Part shown: positions 32,680 through 43,000 of the stretch, one piece after another | Numbering within the stretch: position 1 is the stretch's first letter | How the letters are laid out: the number at the start of each line of letters is the position of its first letter | DNA from: Apteryx mantelli | Taxonomy: Eukaryota; Chordata; Aves; Apterygiformes; Apterygidae | Direction of reading: 5' to 3' | Length of the DNA stretch: 64,000 nt | NCBI RefSeq assembly: GCF_036417845.1 | Contig: NC_090017.1 | Coordinates: 124,001-188,000, forward strand | Notes under the pieces: model-generated | Database searches by the model: none | Seen by the model: only the letters and a program-made list of their open reading frames with translations | Told to the model about the DNA's origin: nothing | Position numbers and translations under genes: made by a program

Positions 32680-33420
32680 GGGGGGGGACACGGGGGGACC
32701 TCGGGGGCACGGAGAGACACCGGGGGACCTTGGGGACATGGGGGACACGGGGGGACCTCGGGGACACGGGGACACGGGGGGGACACGGGGGGGACCTTGG
32801 GGACGTGGGGGACACCGGGGGGGGACCTTGGGGACACGGAGAGACACCGGGGGACCTTGGGGACATGGGGACACGGGGGGGACCTTGGGGACACGGAGAG
32901 ACACCGGGGGACCTCGGGGACATGGGGACACGGGGGGGACCTTGGGGACATGGGGAGACACCGGGGGACCTTGGGGACGAGGGGATACGGGAGGACACGG
33001 GGGGACCTTGGGGACGCGGAGAGACACCGGGGGACCTCGGGGACAAGGGGACATGGGAGGACATGGGGGGACCTTGGGGACATGGAGAGAGACACCGGGG
33101 GACCTCGGGGACGAGGGGATATGGGGGGACACGGGGGGACCTTGGGGACATGGGGGGGGGACCTTGGGGACACAGGGGACCTTGGGGATATGGGGACGCG
33201 AGGGGACGTAGGGGGACGTCGAGGACACAAGGGGACACGTGGAGACCTTGGGGACACGGGGATGCGGGACACGGGGAAATGGGGACCTTGGGGACATGGG
33301 GGGACATGTAGGGACCTCGGGGACACAGGGAGGGGGGATGTGGGGACACTTGGGGACCCAGGTGGGCAAGGGGACCTTGAGGACATGGGGGGGGACATGG
33401 GGGGGACCCGGGGGGGGTCC
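32680..33420. repeat. GGGGACCTTGGGGACACGG minisatellite
   Basis: About 30 bp units of GGGGACCTTGGGGACATGG and GGAGAGACACCGGGGGACC, with a higher-order period near 60 bp. It separates two convergent poly(A) signals (32,638 plus and 33,463 minus). Confidence 0.88.
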
Positions 33421-33462
33421 CCAACACACCAGGCGCCTCACACGGGGCAGCAACAACCACAA

Positions 33463-33468
33463 TTTATT
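33463..33468 (-). terminator. Minus-strand AATAAA in a near-palindromic AT patch
   Basis: CACAATTTATTGTG reads CACAATAAATTGTG on the minus strand, in a short non-repetitive segment (33,435-33,480). It could mark the 3' end of a minus-strand transcript coming from the gap or from 33.8-35.1 kb, but no coding sequence for one was recognised. Confidence 0.3.
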
Positions 33469-33559
33469 GTGCGCACGTGATGGGGGGGGGGGCCCGGACG
33501 CCTGGGCCCCTGTTTTGGGGTGAATCCCCCGGTTTTGGGGGGTCCCCAAGTGCCCCCCA

Positions 33560-33759
33560 NNNNNNNNNNNNNNNNNNNNNNNNNNNNNNNNNNNNNNNNN
33601 NNNNNNNNNNNNNNNNNNNNNNNNNNNNNNNNNNNNNNNNNNNNNNNNNNNNNNNNNNNNNNNNNNNNNNNNNNNNNNNNNNNNNNNNNNNNNNNNNNNN
33701 NNNNNNNNNNNNNNNNNNNNNNNNNNNNNNNNNNNNNNNNNNNNNNNNNNNNNNNNNNN
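33560..33759. other. Assembly gap of 200 N
   Basis: Exactly 200 unknown bases, a conventional placeholder size, so the true length is unknown. Confidence 0.99.
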
Positions 33760-35130
33760 TTAAGGGGGCTGCGTCCCCTGCCTGCCCTGGGGGGGGGGAG
33801 ACGGCCTGGGGGTCCCCACGGGGGTATGAGAGAGGGGTGATTTGGGGAGAGGCTTGTGGCCTCCTGCCAGGACAGGGGTGATAATTTGGGGGGGAAAAGT
33901 GGCTGCCTTAAGGCTTAGAGGGGGGGCAAAAAGCTGGAGGGACCCGGCGGGACCCCCCCCCTGCTTCAAGGGGGGCTGGCAGTGGGTGGGGGGATGGGAA
34001 ACACCCCGAAAATTTGGGTGAAGCCCCCAGGATCCCTCGGCTGCTGCGGGGAGGGTGAGGGGGGGCCATGTGGCTGGCCGAGGCCTAGCCCGAGCCAAGC
34101 CGGGCCCGGCGCGGGGGCAACCCCAGGGTTGAGGGGGGGGGTGTGTAGGGGCAGCTGGGGGCCCCCCCCGGGGTGGAGGTGACACCCTCGCGTCCCGTCG
34201 TCCCCCCCCCGCCGTGACCCGCCGGCGGCGCCTGCCGCCGCGCCGCCCCAGAGCCGCTGAATCACGCACGGCTGGCAGGGCCGCGCGGCCCCCCCCCCGC
34301 CACCACCGCCACGCGGGGCCCGGGACACCCCGGGGGGGTCCCCTCGTGTCCCCCCCCCCCTCCTCCGGCTGGGTGTTTTGGGGTGGGGGGGGCCGGCCGA
34401 GCCCCCCCCCCCCCCGCCGGCCTCCGCAGCGCGGCGAAACACGTGGTGCCCCGCGGCTGGCAGACGCGAACCCGCCGCCCCCCCCCCCCCGGCCTGTCAC
34501 CGCCGCCACCGGGCCGGGGGGGGGGGGACGGGACACCCGCGCTCGTGTCCCCCCCACCCCGCAGCCCAATCGCCGTGTGACACGGGGGCGCAGCGCCGGG
34601 GCTGCTTTTGGGGGGGATTTAGGGGCAGTTTGGGGGGGGGGGGGAACCGCCGCGCTGGGGGCTGCGGTTTGTTGACTCTGCGTGTGTGTGCGGGGGGGGG
34701 GGGTTGGGGGGGGTCGGTAAACGGGGCGGTTTTGGGGCGCGTTCGGCCGCTCCGGGGTTTTGCCGGCGCCGCCGGGAGCCCCGAGGGAGGGGGGGGCCCA
34801 GGCGTCCTGCGCTGGGGCGCCCCGGGGGGGGGGGGGGTGAGCCGGGGTCACCCGGCGGCGTCGGGCTGAGCCCAGGCGTCCGGGTGCCGTTGGTTTTGGG
34901 GGGGGGGGGAGGGGGGGGCACCCGGACGCCTGGGCTCTCCCCGTGGCGCCGGGGGCGGGCAGGGCTTTCCCCGCCGGCGGAAGCCGCCAGCAGCCCCGGG
35001 GGAAACCCGGAGCCGGTACCGCGGGGCTGCCACGTGTGCGGCCGGGACCGGGAGGGGGGGGGGGCTGTGTGGGGGCCCCCCCCCCCTTCCAGTGCCCGCA
35101 GCGGGGTCCCGGCCATTCCCCCCCTCCCGG
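33760..35130. other. GC-rich stretch, no gene assigned
   Basis: Non-repetitive in part (33,900-34,300, with GCCGCTGAATCACGCACGG) and CpG-rich. Long minus-strand open frames exist but show no familiar motif. Copies of the dispersed motif CCCAGGCGTCC(GGG) occur near 34,800, 34,873 and 34,920. I see no supportable exon. Confidence 0.4.
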
Positions 35131-35700
35131 CCCCAAATCCCGGGTTCTCGGGGCTCCCAGCGATCCCTGGCTCTCCCGGGTCCTCAGGGCTCCCGGCTCT
35201 CCAGGCTCCCTTCGATCCCGGGTCCTGGGGGGGGTCCAGGCTCCCTCTGATCCCCTGATTCTGGGTCCTGGGGGCGTCCCGGCTCCCTCCGATCCCCTGA
35301 TTCTGGGTCCTAGGGGGATCCCAGCTCCCTCCGATCCCCAATCCCGGGTCCTAGGGGGATCCTGGCTCCCTCCGATCCCCTGATTCTGGGTCCTGGGGGG
35401 GTCCTGGCTCCCTCCGATCCCCTGATCCCGGGTCCTAGGGGGGTCCCGGCTCCCTCCGATCCCGAGTTCAGGGGGGGTTCCAGCTCCCTCTGATCCCCGG
35501 ATCCCAGGTCCTTGGGGGCTCCCGGCTCCCTCTGATCCCAGGTACTTGGGGCTCCCGGCTCCTTCTGATCCCCAGATCCCAGGTCCTGGAGGGGTCCCGG
35601 CTCTCTCCAGTCCCCCAATCCCGGGTCCTTGGGGGTCCCGGCTCCCTCTGATCCCCCCGATCCCAGGTCCTCAGGGCTCCCGGCTCTCTCCGGCGCCCTG
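35130..35700. repeat. About 42 bp minisatellite upstream of EIF5A
   Basis: About thirteen units of GGCTCCCTCCGATCCCCTGA plus TTCTGGGTCCTGGGGGGGTCC end about 350 bases before the first EIF5A coding exon. Confidence 0.9.
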
Positions 35701-35739
35701 ATTCCGGATCCCCGTCGCTCCAGTCCCGGCCCCACCCAG

Positions 35740-36010
35740 CCCAGGGGCCGGCACAAGCCTCCGGGGCGCCGCCACCGCCCCGCGTCGGGTCCCCGTCACC
35801 CCCCCTCCGTCCCGGCACGGCACCGCGGGCTGAGTCACGCGTCACCGCCGCCACCGCCGCCGTGGCCCGGCCTGTGCCGACCGCCCGGCCCGGCCAGCGG
35901 CGCCGGGTCGCGTGACGCCAACGCTGCCACCGCCACCGCCCGGGGTGGGGGGGGCGTCCAAGGTCTCGGACGCCTGGGCCCACGGCGGCGGCGGCGGCGT
36001 GCGTGTGACC
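35740..36010 (+). promoter_or_regulatory. EIF5A: CpG-island promoter region of EIF5A
   Basis: CpG-dense, non-repetitive sequence contains TGAGTCACGCGTCACC near 35,831 (AP-1/CRE-like), CGCGTGACGCC near 35,909 and (GCC)n stretches. No TATA box is visible. The start site and the donor of the upstream non-coding exon could not be placed. Confidence 0.45.
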
Positions 36011-36074
36011 CCCCCCCCTTTTTTTGTTTTTTTTTCTTTCTTCGCTCCCCCAGTCGTGCGGACACCTGATCACC

Positions 36075-38573
36075 ATGGCGGATGACCTCGACTTCGAGAC
36101 CGGCGACGCGGGCGCCTCCGCCACCTTCCCCATGCAGTGCTCGGCGCTGCGCAAGAACGGCTTCGTGGTGCTCAAGGGCCGCCCCTGCAAGATCGTGGAG
36201 ATGTCCACCTCCAAGACGGGCAAGCACGGCCACGCCAAGGTGGGGGGGCGCGCGCGCCGCCGCCGCCGCCGCCGCCGGGACCCCCTTCCCCGCCCTCCCG
36301 GCTCAGCCCCGGCCCCCCCCTCTCCCGCTCCAGGTCCACCTGGTCGGCATCGACATCTTCACCGGGAAGAAATACGAAGATATCTGTCCCTCCACCCACA
36401 ACATGGACGTGCCCAATATTAAGAGGAACGACTTTCAGGTTGGGGGCGGCAGCGGCGGGGGGCTTTTGGGGGGAAATCGGGGGGCCCCCAGCGTGGTTGG
36501 GTGTCTGTGGGGCGCTGGAGGCCCCGAACGCTCACGCATTGGGGCGGTGGGATGTCCGAATCCCATCGTGCGGGGGGATAGGACCCCCAAATCTCACCTT
36601 GTGGGGGGTGGTGGAGCCCCAATCTTACCTTGTGGGGTGGCAGGACGCCCCCAAGCCCCCTTCCGTGGGGCAGCGGGACCCCAAATCCCACCCTGTGGCG
36701 TGGTGGGATCCCGAGTCCCAAACCCTGGGGTGGCGGGGACTCCGGATCCCACATTTTCAGGGCAGTGGGGAGCCCATCTCCCGTGTTTTGGGGCAGTCCT
36801 GCCCCCAAATCCCACCCTGTGGGGCAGCGGGCCCCCGAGCCCCACACCTGGGAGTGGTGGGGACCCCGAATTACATATCCCCCATTGGTGGGACCCTGAG
36901 CCCCACACCCTTGGGGAGTCTCTGGGACCCCAAGCGCCGTGCAGTGGGACCCCAGATCCCACCCAGTGGGGTGGCGAGACCCCAAATCCCATCCAGGGGA
37001 ACCTCAAATGCCATCCAGTGGGGTGGTGAGACCCCCCCAAAACCTACTGTGGGACCCCAAATCCCACCCAGTGGGGTGGTGAGACCCCCAGATCCCACCC
37101 TGCGGCCCTCAAATGCTATCCAGTGGGGTGGTGAGACCCCAAATCCTACCCTGTGGGGTGGTGGGACCCTCAAACCCCCCCCATGGGACCTCAAATCTCA
37201 TCCAGGGGAGTGGTGGGACCCCAAACCCCCCTCTGTGGGGCCACAAGTCCCACCCTGTGGGGTGGTGGGATGCCCAAACCCACCCTGTGGGACCCCAAAT
37301 CTCATCCAGGGGGGTGGTGGGACCCTAAGTCCCACCCTGAAGACCCCAAATCCCATCCTATGGGGTGGTGGGACCCCACACCTCACCTAGAGGGGTTGGG
37401 GGACCTCACACCCCACACCTCGGGGTGCTGGGCCAGGCCGTGGGTGCCCCAGACGCGGCAGAGACCCCCCCCCAAAACCCTCCCTGGCGGTTGCGGGACC
37501 CCCGGGGGGGGGTGCTGCCCCCGACGCCGTGGGGCAGGGCCCCCCCGGTGACGGGGCCGTGGGTCGCGCAGCTGATCGGCATCCAGGACGGGTACCTGTC
37601 CCTACTGCAAGACAGCGGGGAGGTGCGGGAGGACCTGCGCCTGCCCGAGGGCGAGCTGGGCAAGGAGATCGAACAGAAATACGACTGCGGGGAAGAGATC
37701 CTGGTACGGGGGGGGCGCCGGGGGGGCGCCGGGGGCTGGGGAGGGGGCACTGAGGGGCCATGGGGGGCTGTGGGGCTCAGGAAAGGGGGTTGGGGGGCTG
37801 GGGAAGGGGCAATGGGGAGCTATGGGGGAGCTGTGGGGCTCAGGAAAGGCTGCTGGGGGGTCTGTGGGGCTGGGGAAGGGGCATTAAGGGGCTGTGGGGC
37901 TGGGGAAAGGGGCACCGAGGAGCTATGGGGCGGCTATGGGGCTCAGGAAAGGGCACTGGGGGGCTGTGGAAGGGGCATTAAGGGGCTGTGGGGCTGGGAA
38001 AGGGGGCACTGAGGAACTATGGGGGGCTGTGGGGCTCAGGAAAGGGGGCTGGGGGGCTGGGGAAGGGGCATTAAGGGGCTGTGGGGCTGGGGAAGGGGGC
38101 ACTGAGGAACTATGGGGCGCTGTGGGGCTGGGAAGGGGGCACTGAGGGGCCATGGGGGGCTATGGGGCTGGGCAAGGGGCATTAAGGGGCTGTGGGGCTG
38201 GGCAAGGGGCAGTGAGGAGCTATGGGGGGCTATGGGGCTCAGGAAAGGGCGCTGGGGGGCTGGGGAAGGGGGCAGTGGGGGGCCCTGAGTGCCCTGGGGG
38301 CGCTGGGGAAGGGGGCACTGGGGTCAGTGGGGGCTGGTGGGGAGGGGGGGGGGTTTGGGGGGCTGTGGGGCAGCCGTAAAGGAGGGGGGTGACTTCAGGG
38401 GGCAGCTGTGGGGCTGGGCAGGGGGCAGAAGGTAGACATGGTGGCTGGGGGGGGCAGCCGTGGGGCAGCCGTGGGGCAGCCGCGCGCTCAGGCCCCGCCG
38501 CCCCTCCCAGATCACCGTGCTGTCCGCAATGACCGAGGAAGCTGCTGTCGCCATCAAGGCCATGGCGAAGTAA
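36075..38573 (+). CDS. EIF5A: Eukaryotic translation factor eIF5A (complete, 4 coding exons)
   Basis: Small factor that stimulates peptide-bond formation at difficult stretches such as polyproline, and termination; it carries the unique amino acid hypusine. Coding exons 36075-36239, 36334-36438, 37572-37703 and 38511-38573 give exactly 154 residues, the family length, with all GT-AG junctions in phase. The sequence appears identical to human as I recall it except Glu for Asp in LPEGELGKE. The hypusine loop [12 protein letters not shown] is intact with the modified Lys at position 50, at the end of the first coding exon. The N-terminal SH3-like domain spans exons 1-2 and part of 3, the OB-fold domain the rest. 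The exon starts at 36054 after a long T-rich acceptor tract, so an upstream 5' UTR exon exists. The stop codon is followed by a donor at 38584/38585, so the 3' UTR is split. Confidence 0.98.
36440..37430. repeat. Minisatellite in EIF5A intron 2
   Basis: Units of about 35-45 bp, core CCCACCCTGTGGGGTGGTGGG with ACCCCAAATCCC. Loose at first, tighter from 36,950. Confidence 0.85.
37704..38510. repeat. Minisatellite in EIF5A intron 3
   Basis: Units of about 30-35 bp, core GGGGCTGTGGGGCTGGGGAA and AGGGGCATTAAGGGGCTG, fill the intron between the third and fourth coding exons. Confidence 0.88.
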
Positions 38574-38584
38574 AGGAGACGCAG

Positions 38585-39481
38585 GTGAGCGGGGCGCCGC
38601 CGTGGGGCGGGGGGGGCACCGTGGGGCGGCGGGGGGCGCCGTGGGGCAGGGAGGCTGTGCTGTGACATGGCGGGGTGTGGGGGGGAAACGTGCCGTGGGG
38701 CAGAAGGCCCAATTGAGGAGTTGCTCTGGGGTGGGGGAGCCATGCCGTGGGGCTCAGCGGTCGAGCCGTGGGGCTCAGGGGATGTGCCGTGGGGCAGAGG
38801 GATGCGCCGTGGGGCAGGGGGTCGAGCCGTGGGGCAGCTCTCAAGACCCCCACTGCGAAGAAGAGACGAGGGGCTGCCTTAATGGACTGCTGTGGGGCAG
38901 CAGTGGGGTGGTGGGGGGGACACTATGGGGTAGAAGTCGCTATGGGGCAGGAAGGGGACACTAGGGAGTAGGGGAACACTATGGGGCAGTGAACTGCTTT
39001 ATGGGGCAGGAGCACACTGGGGTGGGGGGATGCTATGGGGCAGGCATTGCTTTTGGGGGGGCAGGAAGGGCACGCTATGGGGCAGCAGGCTGAGCGGCAG
39101 GGCACAAAGGCACCACTGTGGGGCAGAGGACTGATCTATGGGGCAGGAGGAGAATGCTATGGGGCAGGGGAGGATACTATGGGGCAAAGTAGAAGACACT
39201 ATGAGACAGCGCAAGATGCTGTGGGGCAGGAGAAGTCGCTGTGGGGCAGGGGGAGATGCTAGAAGATGGGAAAGGAACGCTATGGGGCAGCAGGGGGACG
39301 CTATGGGGCGAAGAAGACGATGCTCTGGGGCAGGAGCAGCGGTTACGGGGCAGGGGAAGATGCTGTGGGGCAGCAGAAGCGCGTTGCGGGGCAGGAGGGA
39401 GGGATGTGGGGCAGGAGGGAGGGATGTGGGGGGGCCACGCCGTGGGGCCGGGGGGCGACCCACGGCGCCGTGTCGTTGCAG
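38585..39481. repeat. Minisatellite in the 3' UTR intron of EIF5A
   Basis: Units of about 25-35 bp with the core GCTATGGGGCAGGAGG and GCCGTGGGGCAG fill the intron between the stop-codon exon and the last untranslated exon. Confidence 0.85.
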
Positions 39482-39925
39482 GCCGGCGGACGCAGCGAGG
39501 CCGGCGGGGCCCCCCCGGGAACACTACAGCTGCGGCCCGGGGCGGGGGCCCGGGGAGGGGGAGGGGGGGGGGCCGGGGTGGGGGGGGGAGCCGCCCCCCC
39601 ACCCCCCCGCCAGCCCCACAGCTGCCCCACGGCTGCCCCCGCCAGCCCCACGGCCGCCTCCTCCCTCCTCCTCCTCTTCCCCCCCCTCCCCTCGGCGCCG
39701 GGGCGGGCCCCCACCCAGCCCCGCCCCCGTGCGTGTGGGGGCGGAGCTAGCCCCCCTCCCCGTAGCCCCGCCCTCCTCCCCATGGCAGGGCTGTGGCCCC
39801 GCCCACCTCCCTCCTCCCCCCACCCCCACCCCGCGGCCGGCGGGGGCGGGCGGGCCCCGGGGCCCCGCCCCCCCCTCCCCTGATCATTTGTTAATCAGCC
39901 TCAATAAAAAAAAAAAGACGAGTTT
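39482..39925 (+). other. EIF5A: Last untranslated exon of EIF5A with poly(A) signal
   Basis: Begins after the acceptor GTGTCGTTGCAG and ends shortly after AATAAA at 39903-39908, which is followed directly by a run of A. It is very C-rich apart from the terminal TCATTTGTTAATCAGCCTC. Exon limits are inferred from splice signals. Confidence 0.7.
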
Positions 39926-39928
39926 AAT
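39923..39928 (-). terminator. GPS2: ATTAAA poly(A) signal of GPS2
   Basis: ATTAAA on the minus strand lies about 110 bases after the GPS2 stop codon and only about 15 bases from the opposing EIF5A signal, so the two 3' ends nearly coincide or overlap. Confidence 0.6.
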
Positions 39929-39934
39929 ATGACA

Positions 39935-40025
39935 CCGGCGTGTCGAGGCGTGTGCCGGCGTGTCGAGGCGTGTGCCGGCGCGGCGAGGCGTGTGCCGGCG
40001 CGGCGAGGCGTGTGCCGGGGCGGCG
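39935..40025. repeat. 18-20 bp tandem repeat in the GPS2 3' UTR
   Basis: About five copies of GGCGTGTGCCGGCGCGGCGA lie between the stop codon (40039-40041) and the poly(A) signal. Confidence 0.8.
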
Positions 40026-40038
40026 TCGGCGGCGTCAC

Positions 40039-43000
40039 TCACTTGTGGTAGAAGCGCTGGCCCTGGGCGTGGGGCAGGAAGGGGTGGCGGGCGGCCGGCG
40101 GGGTGCTGGCGGGGAAGGCCGACTGCGCGGGGCGGGGGAGGGAGGGAGGGAGGGCGGTCAGCACACGCGTGTGTGGGGCGGGGCAGGTGGTCCAGCACAC
40201 GCGTGGGTGGGGCGGGGCGGCGGCAACTCACCGTGTGGGGCTGCTGGGGGGCGGCGCCGTGGGGGAAGCTGCCGGGCGAGGCGGGTCGCGCCGGGTGGCT
40301 GTAGGCCAGGCCGGACTGCGGGGTGTGGGGTGGGGGGGAAAAGCGGGGTTGACACGTGTGCGCACACGCGTGAACACGCGTGTTTTCGGGGGGGGGGTTG
40401 TGCTCACCTTGGCGGCGCCCTGCATGGGCACCGGCAGCTGGGGGGCGGGCAGCAGCGCCGGGCTGGGGTGCAGCGCCTGGGGGTGCATGGGGCGCAGGCT
40501 CGACTGCGGGGGGGAGAGGAGGGGCGTCAGGTGGGGGGGGCGCCCCACACGTGTGGGGCGGCTCCTCCCCCCCCCCCCCGGCACACGCATGCGGCGCCGC
40601 GGCGACTCACCGAGTCGGTGAAGCCGGACTGCTGGTTCGCGTGTTCCAGCTGCTTCTGCAGCGGGATGGTGGTGCTGGGCGGGATGAAGCCTGCCGAGGA
40701 GGGGCCGCCCCACGCGTGTGGGGCGAGGGGGGGGGGGGTGAGGCCCACGCGTGTGGGGCAGGATCGACTTGTGGGGGGGGGGTGAACTGCAATATGTATG
40801 GGGTGGGGGGGGCCCCATGTGTGGGGCAGGGGGGGGTGAGCCCCACGTGTGTGGGGTGGGATGGGGGGGGAGCTCCATGTGTGGGGCAGAGGGGTGAGTC
40901 CCACATGTGGGGCAGGATGGGGGGGGAGGATGAGCCCCATGCCTGAGGGGTGGGGGGAGGTGAGCCCCACATGGGTGGGGTGGGGTGGGGGGGGTCCCAC
41001 ACATGTGGGGCAGGATGGGGGTGGGTTTCCCACGTGTGTGGGGTGGGGAGAGATGAACCCGTCACATGTGGGGCAGGAGAGGGGCTACGGGGCAGGGGCT
41101 GGGCCACACTTGTGGGGCAGGAGGGGGAACATGGGGGGGCCCACGTGGGGCAGGGCTTGGGGGGGGGAAGGCGGATCCCTGCAGCTCCACCCCTTGCTGG
41201 GGGCGTGGCTCCCTGAGGCTCCACCCCCCCCAGCAAGGATGGGAGGGGTCCCCCCAAGGCTCTGGCCAGGTGGGGTGGGGCTCCCTATGGCTCCACCCCC
41301 AGGTGGGCTGGGTCCCCCGAGGCTCCACCCCCAGGTGGGTGGTGTCCCAGAGGCTCCACCCCCCAGGTGTGGGCGGGGCCTCCCTGAGGCTCTGTCTCCA
41401 GCAGGGGTGAGCTGCTCCCTCCCTCCCTCCCCCCCAGGCTCTGGCAGGGTGGGCGGGGCTTCCCTGTGACTCCACCCCTGCAGTGGGCGTGGTTTCCCCG
41501 TGGCTCCGCCCCTGGGGGCGGGGTCTCACCTGGCTGGGCGGGGGGGAAGTGCCCGTGCAGGCTGTAGCCCGGCTGCTGCTGCGAGAGGTAGGGCAGGGCC
41601 GGGAAGGCCGAGGGGCCTGGGGGGGGCCGCGTCAGCGCCCGGCCGCCCCACGGCGACCCACGGCTGCCCCACGGCAACCTGCCCCGCCCCCCGGCGACCT
41701 GCCCCGCCCTACCACCACCCCACGGTGACCCACAGCTGCCCCACGGCGACCCCCAGCCACCCCAGTCTGCCCCAGGGCAACCTGCCCTGCCCCCCTGCCA
41801 CCCCACGGTGACCCACAACTGCCCCACGGTGACCCCCTGGCCACCCTGGTCTGCCCCACAGCGATCCCGAGCTGCCCCACTGCCACCCCACGGCAACCCA
41901 GAGCAATCCTGACCCGCCCCATAGCGACCCACGGCGATCCCACCCTGCCCCACGGCCCCCATCTGCCCACAGCAACCCACGACTGCCCTATGGCGACTGG
42001 CCTACTCCCCACCCCCCCCAGCAACCCACGGCTGCCCCACAGCAACCCACATCTGCCCCACGGCCACCCCACAGCTACCCCACCCCACATTGCCCCACAG
42101 CAGCCCATCCTGCGCCACAGCAACCCCCAGGGCCCCACGGCCACCCCCCCCCGCCCCGACACCCCACACCGCCGTGCCCCACAGCTCCCCGCAACCACCG
42201 CAAACTGCCCCACGGCATCGGCCTGCCCCACGGCAACCCCCCCCCCCTTCCTCCGCCCCACGGAGACCCCCCCCTCCCCCGGGCCCACTCACCGCGGATC
42301 TGCTGGGTGCCGGCGTAGCTGACGGGCACGGCCTGGCCCGGGGGGAAGCTGTGCTGGCTCTGCCCCACGGCGAAGGGGCTGTGTCCCGCCTGCCCCCCCT
42401 GGAACTGGCCGTGCTCGGCCGAGCCGGGGGCAAAGGCCGGCTGCGCCGCGAAGTGCCGCGTCTGGGGGGCAGGCGGCGTCGGGGGCTGCCCCACGCGTGG
42501 CGGCGGGGCCGGGGGGGGGGCGCACGCGTGTGGGGCAGCCCCCCACGGGCGTGTACGGGTGGTGGCAGGGGGGACACGGATAGGTACACGCGTGTGGGGC
42601 AGCCCCACGGACACCCACGGGCAGGGAGGAGCAATGGGAACACGTGTGGGGCAACCCCATAGTCAGACAAATGTGTGGGGCAGCCCCACAGACACACACA
42701 CACGTGTGGGGCAGCCCCACGGACACACACACATCCAGAGCGTGGCCCCACACACATGTGGGGTTGCTCCATAGACATCTAGACACGTGTGGGGCCGCCC
42801 CACAGACACCCAGGCACCTCTAGGGCAGCCCCACGGACAAACCCACACGTATGGGGCAGCCCCACAGACACCCTGACACCTCTAGAGCAGCCCCACAGAC
42901 AGGCCCACACGTGTGGGGCAGCCCCACGGATGCCCACACGCGTGTGGGGCCACTCCATAGGGAACTGCACACGCGGGGGGCAGCTCTGCGAGCCCCACCC

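Noticed and set aside
33760-35136. A 458-codon minus-strand frame next to the gap
   Set aside because: Pro/Arg/Gly-rich without a recognisable domain. It is kept only as a weak hint of a hidden transcript, not as a gene.
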